Of a stretch of DNA of 5,799 bases, positions 1-5,795 are shown in pieces. Each line of letters opens with the position of its first letter. The first letter of the stretch is position 1. Made by a program: the position numbers and the translations under genes. Below the pieces are notes generated by a model. The model was not told the DNA's origin. It was given only the letters and a program-made list of their open reading frames with translations, and made no database searches. Source of the DNA: Bacillota bacterium. Its GTDB lineage: Bacteria; Bacillota; Clostridia; Peptostreptococcales; Anaerovoracaceae. The stretch spans positions 1 through 5,799 of the forward strand of contig JAUNBO010000117.1 of assembly GCA_030527065.1 (NCBI GenBank), read 5' to 3'.

Positions 1-151
1 CTTAAATTCTTAGCTGGTCCTGCGGAGGCCCGGCAAACCGCCCCCCTGGCGCCCCCTTGGATAGTAACGAACTCAAACAGAAAAGGGCGGGAAACAGCAA
101 GATTTGCCGGAGCAATCTTTTCCCCGGCCCGCCGACGTTTTTCGTCTTCCT
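1..151. other. Non-coding stretch downstream of the DnaD-domain gene
   Basis: No gene is supported here. On the minus strand, directly after the DnaD-domain stop, the sequence AGGAAG (146-151) looks like a ribosome binding site, but no ATG, GTG or TTG lies at a usable distance. One minus-strand frame is open from about 170 to the window edge, but it has no standard start codon and its translation does not resemble the AAA+ loader (DnaC/DnaI) expected next in many Clostridia. The stretch holds an 8-base inverted repeat (CCGGCAAA at 30-37, TTTGCCGG at 103-110), a small hairpin (GACG/CGTC, 134-146) and a larger imperfect hairpin at 89-125. C-runs near 40-57 make the left edge very GC-rich. Confidence 0.6.
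89..125 (-). terminator. Possible weak terminator hairpin after the DnaD-domain gene
   Basis: Read on the minus strand, GGGGAA (125-120) pairs with TTTCCC (94-89) with one G-U pair, and AAGATT (119-114) pairs with AATCTT (104-99) around a 9-base loop. A 4-base bulge (98-95) interrupts the second arm. The downstream sequence, GCCCTTTTCTGTTTG, is only moderately U-rich. The hairpin lies about 27 bases past the stop codon, the right place for an operon end, but the bulge and interrupted U-tract make it a poor intrinsic terminator. It could equally be incidental secondary structure. Confidence 0.3.
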
Positions 152-1405
152 TTAATTTCCGCCTATTTTTTCATTGATGCAGGGACAGCGTTCCCCGCTC
201 TCCAGGATGCCGGTATCCCTGCAAAGGGGGCAGGTGTACCAGACGTCGGTATAGTCCTTCCGGTAGCCCTTTCCTTCCAGCAGGCTTTCCCGCTCCTTCA
301 GCAGGGCCTCGCTCCCGGTCTTCAGCTCCCGTATCCTGCCCCGGCTGCCGTACTCCCCGGACACCATCTGCCGGGAGATCTCCAGGGCGCTCCGCCGCAT
401 TTCTTCATCTATTTCCCGGATGCGGGGCAGCAGGCGGTAGATCTCTTCCTTCCGCCGCCGGGCGTCCTCTTCGTTCCTGGACCGGTCCTCTTCATAGGAG
501 CCCAGGGCCCGCTGCAAGGCGGCTCCCGAAGGAGAAGCCGCTCCGTCTCCTTCCTTCTTCTCTTTGTGCCAGGAGCCCAGCACGCCGTTGACGTATTTGA
601 TGTTGGGATTGGAGATGCCGCTGGTCTTCCTGCAGGCGTCCAGGACCTGCTCCATGCTGAACTCCATCTGGTCGAACCAGAGGTCCATCAGCCGCTTTTC
701 CTCTTCCGTCGGGTTCCGCATCAGGCCCAGAGCCTTCAATATCCGCCGGTACATCAGCTGCCGGCTGTCGTTCTCCTGTAAAAATTCTTCTATCTTCTCC
801 TTGGTGGCCAGACCCCGGGAGGCCCAGTCCCGCAGCACCGTCTCCACATATTTGTGACGGCTGTTTCCCCGCCGCTCTGCGCAATACGAAAAAGCGTACA
901 CCACGGCCTCCGGCGTCAGCTTGTAATCCCGGATCCAGCCAAGTATGTCCTCCATCTCCGTCCCGGCCAGGAGCCGGCCCGCCGCCTGCTCTATCTCTCC
1001 GTACATGTCCCGGAGGGCCTTATCGTCCATCATGGACGGAAGCTCCCCGCCTTTTTCCTTTTTGGCCTGTCCCTTCTTGCCGTTTTTCCCGTAAAGCTGT
1101 TCCTTCAGATTCAAGAACTCCACCTTGTAGCGGTAAGGATCCTCCGGGGAAAGCAAATGCTTTTTGATGACCCCCGCCTCTTCCCAATAGGACCAGGCCT
1201 TCAGCACGTCTTCCGGGGAAAGGCCCAATTCTCTGGCGATGGCTTCATTGGAAATGGGGACCTGAAGCTCCGTATACATAAGGGCCAGCAGGTATGTCTT
1301 GACGAAATCGCCGGGAGCGCCGGCCATGTATTCGTTGATAAAAACATTCTCCACATGGGTGTTGTGGAGATAATAGGCTCTGATCTTCTCTTTCTTGAAG
1401 TCCAT
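152..1405 (-). CDS. DnaD-domain primosome protein with DnaC/DnaI-like C-terminal tail
   Basis: A 417-residue protein. Residues 1-100 look like a winged-helix DNA-binding domain, with a helix-turn-helix-like stretch around 50-82. Residues 130-208 and 215-282 are two DnaD/DnaB_2-type helical domains, each ending in the family's YxxxIxxxW signature (Y186, V190, W194; Y271, V275, W279). DnaD-type proteins bind DNA and help load the replicative helicase at origins or restart sites. Residues 310-380 are charged, helical and probably coiled-coil. They are followed by C392-C395 and C407-C409 (CPLC...CPC), a probable zinc-binding motif. This tail resembles the region that precedes the AAA+ domain in clostridial DnaC/DnaI loaders, but the protein stops eight residues after the last cysteine, with no Walker motifs. 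The start follows GGAG at 10-base spacing, 26 bases after the dnaB stop, so it is probably co-transcribed with dnaB. I am confident of the DnaD assignment. The origin of the tail is inferred from remembered family sequences, not an alignment. Confidence 0.9.
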   Translation of the reverse strand: MDFKKEKIRAYYLHNTHVENVFINEYMAGAPGDFVKTYLLALMYTELQVPISNEAIARELGLSPEDVLKAWSYWEEAGVIKKHLLSPEDPYRYKVEFLNLKEQLYGKNGKKGQAKKEKGGELPSMMDDKALRDMYGEIEQAAGRLLAGTEMEDILGWIRDYKLTPEAVVYAFSYCAERRGNSRHKYVETVLRDWASRGLATKEKIEEFLQENDSRQLMYRRILKALGLMRNPTEEEKRLMDLWFDQMEFSMEQVLDACRKTSGISNPNIKYVNGVLGSWHKEKKEGDGAASPSGAALQRALGSYEEDRSRNEEDARRRKEEIYRLLPRIREIDEEMRRSALEISRQMVSGEYGSRGRIRELKTGSEALLKERESLLEGKGYRKDYTDVWYTCPLCRDTGILESGERCPCINEKIGGN

Positions 1406-1431
1406 AGGGCAGTTTCTCCGTTGCCGGTCCT

Positions 1432-2769
1432 TTAAGGCTTGGCGCTTCTGACGCTGTCGGCGAATTTTGTGAATCGCTCCATCCAGGTCAGCTCTATTTT
1501 CCCCACAGGTCCGTTTCTGTGCTTTGCTATATTGATCTCGCAGATGTTGGGTTTTTCCGTATTTTCATTGTAATAGAAGTCTCTGTACAGGAACATGACG
1601 ATGTCTGCGTCCTGCTCTATGGAGCCGGATTCCCGCAGGTCCGAAAGGATGGGCCTGTGGTCCGCCCGCTGCTCCGGCGCCCGGGAAAGCTGGGACAGGA
1701 CCACGACGGGGCAGCTCAGCTCCCGGGCCAGCTGCTTCAGGTAGCGGCACATGGTGGTGACCTCCTGCTGGCGGCTGTCGCTTCTTCCCTCAAAGGCCAT
1801 CAGCTGCAGATAGTCTATCACCACCATATCCAGCCCTCTTTCCGCCTTCAGCCGCCGGCACTTGTTCTTGATTTCCATGACGGTGACGCCGGGGGTATCG
1901 TCTATGTAGATCTCCGCCCGGTAAAGCCGGTCCAGGGAAGTCATGATCTTGTCCCAGTCGTTCCGGTCCACGTCTCCCCGTTTCAGCTTCTCCGCCTCCA
2001 CTTTGGCGTCGGTGGCCAGGAGCCTTTGCCCCAGCTGCTCCTTGGACATTTCCAGGCTGAAGATGAGGACCCGGGCCCCGCCTTTCAGTGCGGCGTTCTG
2101 GGCGATGTTCAGGGCGAAAGCCGTTTTGCCCATACTGGGCCGGGCCGCCACTATGACCAGGTCCGAGCGCTGAAGGCCGGAGGTCATGCGGTCCAGGTCT
2201 ATAAACCCGGTGGTGATGCCGGTAAGCCCCCCGTCCTGCCGGGCGGCTTCGTCTATCTGGTCCAGGTTCCGGTACAGCACATCCTTCAAGGGCTCAAAAT
2301 CCCGGGTCTGCCGGGTCTGGGCGATCTCAAAGATGTTTTTCTCGGCAAATTCCAGGACCTCGCCGGAATCCATTTTTTCCTGATATCCCTTTTCAATGAT
2401 GTCCGAAGCGGCGCCGATGAGCCGCCGCAGCACCGCTTTCTCGTTGACGATCTTGGCGTATTGCAGAGCGTTGGCCGTGGAAGGGATCTCGCTGGCCAGC
2501 ATGGCCACGTAAGCCCTGCCTCCCACCATATCCAGGGTCTTCCGCTTTTTCAGCTCCTCGCAGACCGTCAGCGTATCCACGGGCTCGTTCTTCTGATACA
2601 GGGCCAGGACGGCTTCAAAGATTTCCTTGTGGATATCGCTGTAAAAATCCCTGGCCTTCAGTACGTCCAGGACCTCCAGAAGGATCTCTTTGTCTAAAAG
2701 AGCGGCTCCCAGCACGGATTTTTCTGCATCATTGTTGTGAGGAGGGATCCTCTCCATCTGTCCGTTCAC
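1432..2769 (-). CDS. dnaB: Replicative DNA helicase DnaB
   Basis: Hexameric 5'-3' helicase that unwinds the replication fork and interacts with primase (called DnaC in Bacillus subtilis). With the GTG start at 2769 it has 445 residues, the usual length. The N-terminal domain begins with the typical RIPPHNNDAEKSVLGAALL block (7-25). The RecA-like domain shows Walker A (RPSMGKT, 210-216; K215), catalytic glutamate E240 in SLEMS, Walker B (VVIDYLQLM, D319), the DNA-contacting LSQLSR/DLRESGSIEQDAD segment (358-388) and the arginine-finger region KHRNGPVGKIELTW (R418). No intein or frameshift is seen. The frame stays open upstream into rplI, but that part is out-of-frame rplI. Two starts are possible: GTG at 2769 with AAGG 9 bases upstream, or ATG at 2757 (441 residues), which has only a poorly spaced GGA. 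I prefer GTG on the ribosome binding site, though not strongly. The gene lies about 50 bases after rplI and 26 before the DnaD-domain gene. Confidence 0.96.
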   Translation of the reverse strand: MNGQMERIPPHNNDAEKSVLGAALLDKEILLEVLDVLKARDFYSDIHKEIFEAVLALYQKNEPVDTLTVCEELKKRKTLDMVGGRAYVAMLASEIPSTANALQYAKIVNEKAVLRRLIGAASDIIEKGYQEKMDSGEVLEFAEKNIFEIAQTRQTRDFEPLKDVLYRNLDQIDEAARQDGGLTGITTGFIDLDRMTSGLQRSDLVIVAARPSMGKTAFALNIAQNAALKGGARVLIFSLEMSKEQLGQRLLATDAKVEAEKLKRGDVDRNDWDKIMTSLDRLYRAEIYIDDTPGVTVMEIKNKCRRLKAERGLDMVVIDYLQLMAFEGRSDSRQQEVTTMCRYLKQLARELSCPVVVLSQLSRAPEQRADHRPILSDLRESGSIEQDADIVMFLYRDFYYNENTEKPNICEINIAKHRNGPVGKIELTWMERFTKFADSVRSAKP

Positions 2770-2819
2770 TTCACACGACCTTCCCTTTTCCCCGGCAGAG
2801 ACTCCTTGAAAGCCCGCCT

Positions 2820-3263
2820 TTATCCTTCCACCACTACCTTCAGTCTGGCGGCGACGTCCTGATACAGCTTGATCTCCACCGTGTGCTCTCCCACGGTTTT
2901 GATGGGGGCGTCCATGGCGAATTTCTTCTTGTCTATCTCCACGCCGTACTTCTTCATCACGGCCTCTGCAATGTCCTTGGAGGTGATGGAGCCGAAGAGC
3001 TTGCCGCCTTCTCCGCATTTCCCCGTCAGATGTACTTCCATGGCGGAAATGGCCTTTTCCAGTTCCCTGGCGGACTCCATATCCTGCTGGCGCCTGGCCA
3101 GATACTGGGCCTTTTTATATTCCAGATCCCGGAGATTGGCCTCTGTGGCCTCTTTGGCCCAGCCCTTGGGGATCAGCAGGTTCCGGGCGTAGCCGTCGCT
3201 GACCTTCACCACTTCTCCTGCCTTCCCGCTGCCCTTTACATCCTGCAATAATATCACGTTCAT
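2820..3263 (-). CDS. rplI: 50S ribosomal protein L9
   Basis: A 147-residue protein, full length for bL9. The N-terminal rRNA-binding domain (1-52) begins MNVILLQDVKGSGKAGEVV and contains the signature VSDGYARNLLIPKGWA. A long connecting helix (about 42-75) leads to the C-terminal domain (80-147), with GKLFGSITSKDIAEA and a final strand rich in E, K and V. L9 binds 23S rRNA at the base of the L1 stalk and influences reading-frame maintenance. The ATG has a strong AGGAG at 7-base spacing that abuts the gdpP stop. The 12-base gap makes translational coupling likely. The gdpP-rplI-dnaB order is a conserved Firmicutes arrangement. Nothing appears broken or unusual. Confidence 0.97.
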   Translation of the reverse strand: MNVILLQDVKGSGKAGEVVKVSDGYARNLLIPKGWAKEATEANLRDLEYKKAQYLARRQQDMESARELEKAISAMEVHLTGKCGEGGKLFGSITSKDIAEAVMKKYGVEIDKKKFAMDAPIKTVGEHTVEIKLYQDVAARLKVVVEG

Positions 3264-3278
3264 GCTATTTCTCCTTTA
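3264..3278 (-). promoter_or_regulatory. rplI ribosome binding site abutting the gdpP stop codon
   Basis: On the minus strand the gdpP stop TAA (3278-3276) is followed immediately by AGGAG (3275-3271), then 7 bases, then the rplI ATG at 3263. A ribosome terminating on gdpP would cover the rplI initiation region, which fits coupled translation. This also supports the chosen rplI start. Confidence 0.85.
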
Positions 3279-5240
3279 CAATTCACTGGCCAGGGCCCGC
3301 AGCTTTTCCAGCACTTCTTCCAGGGGAAGCTCCACCTGGGCTCCCGCCGTGGTCATGTGGCCGCCGCCGCCCAGTTTTTCCATGGTGGTCTGCACGTTCA
3401 CCTGCCCCAGAGAGCGGGCGCTGACCACCACGATCCCTTTTTCGTTCTTCCCCGCCACAAAGCTGGCCCGCACTCCTCTGATGTTCAGCAGCTCATCGGC
3501 GGCCTGGGAGGCCAGAAGCTGCATTTCTTTCGCCATGCCGTCGAAGGAAGACAGGGCCACACCGTTGGGAAGGAGCTCCGCCCGGCGCACCACGTCTGTC
3601 CGCTTCTGGAAGGAATCCATATCCACCTGGAGCAGGTGCCTGACGTTGGTGGTATCGGCGCCCATGCGCTTGAGCCAGGAGGCGGCGTCGAAGGTCCGGC
3701 CGCCGGATTTGATGGAAAAGGCCTTGGTATCTATATAGATCCCCGCCAAAAGGGCCTCTGCCTCCAGCTTTTCCAGAGGCCGCTTGCTGTCGCCGACGTA
3801 TTGCATGATCTCCACCACCAGCTCCGCCGTGGAAGAGGCGTAGGATTCCATATATGTCAGCGTGGCGTGGTCTATGCAGTCCTCCGCCCGGCGGTGGTGG
3901 TCCAGCAGGACGATCTTGTCTGTCATGTGCAAGAGCTCTTTGCACTCCACCAGGGCGGGACGGTGTACGTCCACCACCACCAGCAGCGTGCCCTGGTCCA
4001 CCAATTGCTTTGCCTCTTCGGAATTGACGAAACGGTACTGCCCCGTGCTGACGGCGGCAGGATAAAATTCCTCCAGGGCCTTGCCATACTCGTTGATCAC
4101 TATGGCGGCTTCTTTGTTCCGGTTCCGGGCGATGCGGTAAATCCCCAGGGCCGAGCCGAAGCAATCCAGGTCCGGCATCCGATGGCCCATCACCAGCACT
4201 CCGGTGGATTGGTCTATCAGCTGGCGAAGGGCGTGGGCCATGATCCTGGATTTCCCCTTGTTCCGTTTTTCCACGGACTGGAGCTTTCCTCCGTAATAGT
4301 CTATCCTGTCCTCGGATTTTACCACAGCCTGGTCCCCGCCCCGGCCCAGGGCCAGCTCCAGCGCCGCCATGGCGTATTGCTCCAGCTCCATAAGGCTCTT
4401 GCTCCCCGTGCCTATCCCGATGGACAGAGAGGTGGGGAAGTCCGCATCGGTCTCTATCGCCCGGATCTCGTCCAATATGGGGAACTTGCCGTTGACCAGA
4501 CGGGAAAGGAAGCGTTTCTCCAGGACGGCAAAATACTGGTTGCTTCTGGACCTCACCACAGAGGCCTCGTTCCTGGCCGCCCACTGGCGGATCTCCTTCT
4601 CTATCTGAGACATGATGACGCCCTTCTTTTCATCAGGGGCGCTGGCCAGCAGCTCATCGTAATTGTCTACATTGATATAAACGCAGCAGGGCTGTTCTTC
4701 TTCATACAGGAGCTCCAGATCGCTGAGCTCCGTCACGTCCATCCAATAGAGCATGTGGGTGCCCTGCTCCCGGCTGTCCAGGGGCGCCAGCACCACATCG
4801 TAGGTCCGGTCGTTCCGGTTCACCCGCAGGAGCTTTTCTTCTTTTTCTATCTCCGCAAAGTCCGAGACCTTCAAGCCCGCCACCTGCATCAGCGTGGAGC
4901 TGAACATCTCCGCTTTTTCAAAGATGGCTCCGAATTTATCGTTGAACCACAGAATGTTGTCGTGAGAGTCCACCATGCACAGGGGCAGGGGGTTCCGGGC
5001 GATGAACCGGCGTATCACCTGGTCCATCTGTCCCGCCACGGCCTCCGTATAGTCCGCCAGGTCTTTGGATTTCTGGGCGCTGAGCTTTTGCAGCACGATA
5101 AACAAAGCCAGAGTGATCAGTGCAGCGGCGATTCCCACAAAAAGATTATAGTACAGAAGAACTGCGCTGAATATGGCCAGAACGATGCAACTGATTTTCA
5201 GATAGGGATCAAAAAGGCTTTTTAAAATCTTGTTTCCCAT
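3276..5240 (-). CDS. gdpP: GdpP-type c-di-AMP phosphodiesterase (DHH/DHHA1, degenerate GGDEF)
   Basis: Membrane enzyme expected to hydrolyse cyclic di-AMP to pApA (YybT/GdpP family). Numbered from the ATG at 5240 (654 residues): two transmembrane helices at 16-52; a PAS-like domain about 75-165; a degenerate GGDEF domain about 180-310, recognisable by ALGRGGDQAVVK (297-308); a DHH domain about 340-505; and a DHHA1 domain about 570-650. Metal-binding DHH motifs are intact: GHRMPDLDCFGS (H353, D357, D359), VVVDVH (D424), LLDHHRR (D447, H448, H449) and GIYIDTKAF (D504). The DHHA1 motif GGGGHMTTAG includes H628. In the family the PAS can bind haem, and the GGDEF domain has weak ATPase but no cyclase activity; those are family properties, not seen here. 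An upstream in-frame ATG at 5255 would add five residues, but AAGGA sits 7 bases before 5240 and only a weak AGG precedes 5255. It is the first gene of the four-gene unit, behind a strong promoter and a structured leader. The small membrane protein gene yybS, often upstream in Bacilli, is absent. Confidence 0.96.
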   Translation of the reverse strand: MGNKILKSLFDPYLKISCIVLAIFSAVLLYYNLFVGIAAALITLALFIVLQKLSAQKSKDLADYTEAVAGQMDQVIRRFIARNPLPLCMVDSHDNILWFNDKFGAIFEKAEMFSSTLMQVAGLKVSDFAEIEKEEKLLRVNRNDRTYDVVLAPLDSREQGTHMLYWMDVTELSDLELLYEEEQPCCVYINVDNYDELLASAPDEKKGVIMSQIEKEIRQWAARNEASVVRSRSNQYFAVLEKRFLSRLVNGKFPILDEIRAIETDADFPTSLSIGIGTGSKSLMELEQYAMAALELALGRGGDQAVVKSEDRIDYYGGKLQSVEKRNKGKSRIMAHALRQLIDQSTGVLVMGHRMPDLDCFGSALGIYRIARNRNKEAAIVINEYGKALEEFYPAAVSTGQYRFVNSEEAKQLVDQGTLLVVVDVHRPALVECKELLHMTDKIVLLDHHRRAEDCIDHATLTYMESYASSTAELVVEIMQYVGDSKRPLEKLEAEALLAGIYIDTKAFSIKSGGRTFDAASWLKRMGADTTNVRHLLQVDMDSFQKRTDVVRRAELLPNGVALSSFDGMAKEMQLLASQAADELLNIRGVRASFVAGKNEKGIVVVSARSLGQVNVQTTMEKLGGGGHMTTAGAQVELPLEEVLEKLRALASEL

Positions 5241-5252
5241 CTTGTTTTCCTT
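5241..5252 (-). promoter_or_regulatory. gdpP ribosome binding site deciding the start
   Basis: Read on the minus strand, AAGGA (5252-5248) precedes the ATG at 5240 by 7 bases. It lies downstream of the alternative ATG at 5255 and so could serve only the inner start. The outer ATG has AGG with a CCGGTA spacer, a weaker site. Confidence 0.65.
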
Positions 5253-5283
5253 CATTACCGGCCTGCTGCACCTCTTGTAGGGG

Positions 5284-5326
5284 ACGCCGCAAAGCCCTTT
5301 CGGGATACCGCAAAGCCCTTTCGGGA
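5284..5326 (-). repeat. 21-base direct tandem repeat with GNRA hairpin, two near-exact copies
   Basis: The 19-base core CCGCAAAGCCCTTTCGGGA (plus strand) occurs at 5287-5305 and again at 5308-5326, a 21-base period. Each copy contains CCCTTTCGGG, which in the minus-strand transcript is CCC-GAAA-GGG, a GNRA-type tetraloop hairpin. More diverged copies appear to continue upstream of gdpP: CCGGGAGATTCTTCCGGGA (5330-5348), and ACCGCTCC...GGGAGCGG near 5394-5416. Confidence 0.85.
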
Positions 5327-5394
5327 ATGCCGGGAGATTCTTCCGGGAGACGCCACCCCTTAGCGGGGGCGCCGGGAAATTCCTTCTGGAAATA

Positions 5395-5416
5395 CCGCTC
5401 CCCTTGCAGGGAGCGG
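5395..5416 (-). repeat. 8-bp perfect inverted repeat (hairpin) in the gdpP leader
   Basis: CCGCTCCC (5395-5402) and GGGAGCGG (5409-5416) are perfectly complementary around a 6-base loop. It is the most stable hairpin of the leader. The transcript beyond it is not U-rich, so it is not an intrinsic terminator. Confidence 0.75.
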
Positions 5417-5464
5417 GCCGCCGCCGTTTTTCCCGGGAGCGGCGCCGGTGTAAGCCGGGAAATT

Positions 5465-5493
5465 ATTATACCATACCAATATATCGATTTAAA
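5465..5493 (-). promoter_or_regulatory. Sigma-A-type promoter for gdpP-rplI-dnaB-dnaD-like unit
   Basis: On the minus strand, a -35 box TTTAAA (5493-5488, four of six matches to TTGACA) is followed after exactly 17 bases by a perfect -10 box TATAAT (5470-5465), preceded by TGG as an extended -10 (TGN). The surroundings are AT-rich against a GC-rich background. The start point would be near 5458. It sits directly behind the rpsR terminator and its upstream end overlaps the interrupted U-tract. Confidence 0.85.
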
Positions 5494-5529
5494 CAAAAAA
5501 AGAGTTTCTGCCGGGAACAAAAACTCTTT
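5494..5529 (-). terminator. Intrinsic terminator of the rpsR operon
   Basis: Read on the minus strand, AAAGAGTTT (5529-5521) and AAACTCTTT (5507-5499) form a perfect 9-bp stem around a 13-base loop. The stem runs into TTTT (5498-5495), then GTTT, giving a seven-T run with the end of the stem. It begins 20 bases after the rpsR stop. The stem is AT-rich, so it relies on length and U-tract. On the plus strand the same stem is followed by CCTTTTTATTG, so weak bidirectional function is possible. Confidence 0.85.
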
Positions 5530-5548
5530 CCTTTTTATTGTTCCGCCA

Positions 5549-5788
5549 TCAGTCTGCCGTATACGGCAGCAGGGCTACTATGCGGGCCCGTTTGATGGCC
5601 GTGGTCAGCTCCCGCTGATGGATGGCGCAGGTGCCGGTGATCCGCTTGGGCAGGATCTTGCCTCTTTCCGTCACATACTTGCGCAGCTTTTCCACGTCCT
5701 TGTAATCTATGGTCTCCGTCTTATCTGCGCAGAACTGGCAAACCTTTTTCCTGCGGATGCCGCCGCGCCTTTTATTCATCTCTGCCAT
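5549..5788 (-). CDS. rpsR: 30S ribosomal protein S18 (zinc-motif form)
   Basis: A 79-residue bS18, full length. A basic N-terminus (KRRGGIRRKKV) precedes the family core TIDYKDVEKLRKYVTERGKI, then LPKRITGTCAIHQRELTTAIKRARIVALLPY. S18 sits on the 30S platform next to S6. C17 and C20 (CQFC), C54 and H57 (CAIH) form a plausible zinc site, the so-called C+ form. The start at 5788 is supported by AGGA (5799-5796) at 7-base spacing; M4 could be an alternative start but lacks a better site. It is normally the last gene of rpsF-ssb-rpsR, whose other members would lie beyond the right edge. A terminator follows its TGA stop. Confidence 0.97.
   Translation of the reverse strand: MAEMNKRRGGIRRKKVCQFCADKTETIDYKDVEKLRKYVTERGKILPKRITGTCAIHQRELTTAIKRARIVALLPYTAD
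5554..5569. repeat. 16-base perfect palindrome at the 3' end of rpsR
   Basis: CTGCCGTATACGGCAG is self-complementary over 16 bases and ends two bases before the rpsR stop codon (5551-5549). In the transcript it could form a 6-bp hairpin with a UAUA loop. It encodes part of the conserved LLPYTAD tail, so codon choice may explain it by chance. Confidence 0.6.
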
Positions 5789-5795
5789 TTTTCAT

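Larger units (their letters stand above)
5241..5458 (-). other. Structured GC-rich 5' leader of the gdpP operon
   Basis: Between the predicted transcription start (near 5458) and the gdpP start lie about 215 bases of GC-rich sequence built from short inverted repeats at roughly 21-24 base intervals. Read as RNA they include: CGCCGC...GCGGCG (about 5445-5417); an 8-bp stem CCGCUCCC/GGGAGCGG (5416-5395); UUCC-AGAA-GGAA (5389-5378); a bulged CGCC.CCC/GGG..GGCG stem (5371-5351); and two CCC-GAAA-GGG tetraloop hairpins (5325-5316, 5304-5295). I do not recognise a known riboswitch, T-box or ribosomal-protein leader, and it does not look like the c-di-AMP (ydaO) riboswitch. There is no terminator-like U-tract near the end, so attenuation by an intrinsic terminator is not evident. 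An open frame runs through it but has no supported start. Candidate cis-regulatory RNA, or a degenerate repeat element without function. Confidence 0.55.

Noticed and set aside
1..170. Open minus-strand frame running off the left edge, possibly a dnaC continuation after a frameshift
   Set aside because: It has no ATG, GTG or TTG, and its translation does not resemble the sequence that follows the cysteine motif in DnaC/DnaI.
1519..2697. 392-codon plus-strand open frame opposite dnaB
   Set aside because: Antisense shadow of dnaB, with no domain and no convincing ribosome binding site.
2770..3018. N-terminal extension of dnaB into rplI
   Set aside because: The frame is open but the extension is arginine-rich out-of-frame rplI, and DnaB proteins begin just before the RIPPHN block.
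3493..4584. 363-codon minus-strand frame inside gdpP
   Set aside because: Out-of-frame reading of gdpP with G, R and P-rich composition and no motifs.
3357..5225. 622-codon plus-strand open frame opposite gdpP
   Set aside because: It mirrors gdpP in an antisense frame, is rich in H, Q, G and V without recognisable domains, and gdpP is a clear intact enzyme gene. GC-rich codon use makes such antisense frames open by chance.
5284..5348. CRISPR array
   Set aside because: The units are contiguous 21-22 base repeats without spacers, and no cas genes are present.
5256..5458. c-di-AMP (ydaO) riboswitch controlling gdpP
   Set aside because: Attractive by function, but the conserved ydaO sequence blocks are not seen; the region is simple hairpin repeats.
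5209..5520. 103-codon minus-strand frame through the gdpP leader with repeated PERALR units
   Set aside because: Its ATG lies within the rpsR terminator, upstream of the predicted transcription start, and the peptide repeats simply reflect the 21-base DNA repeat.
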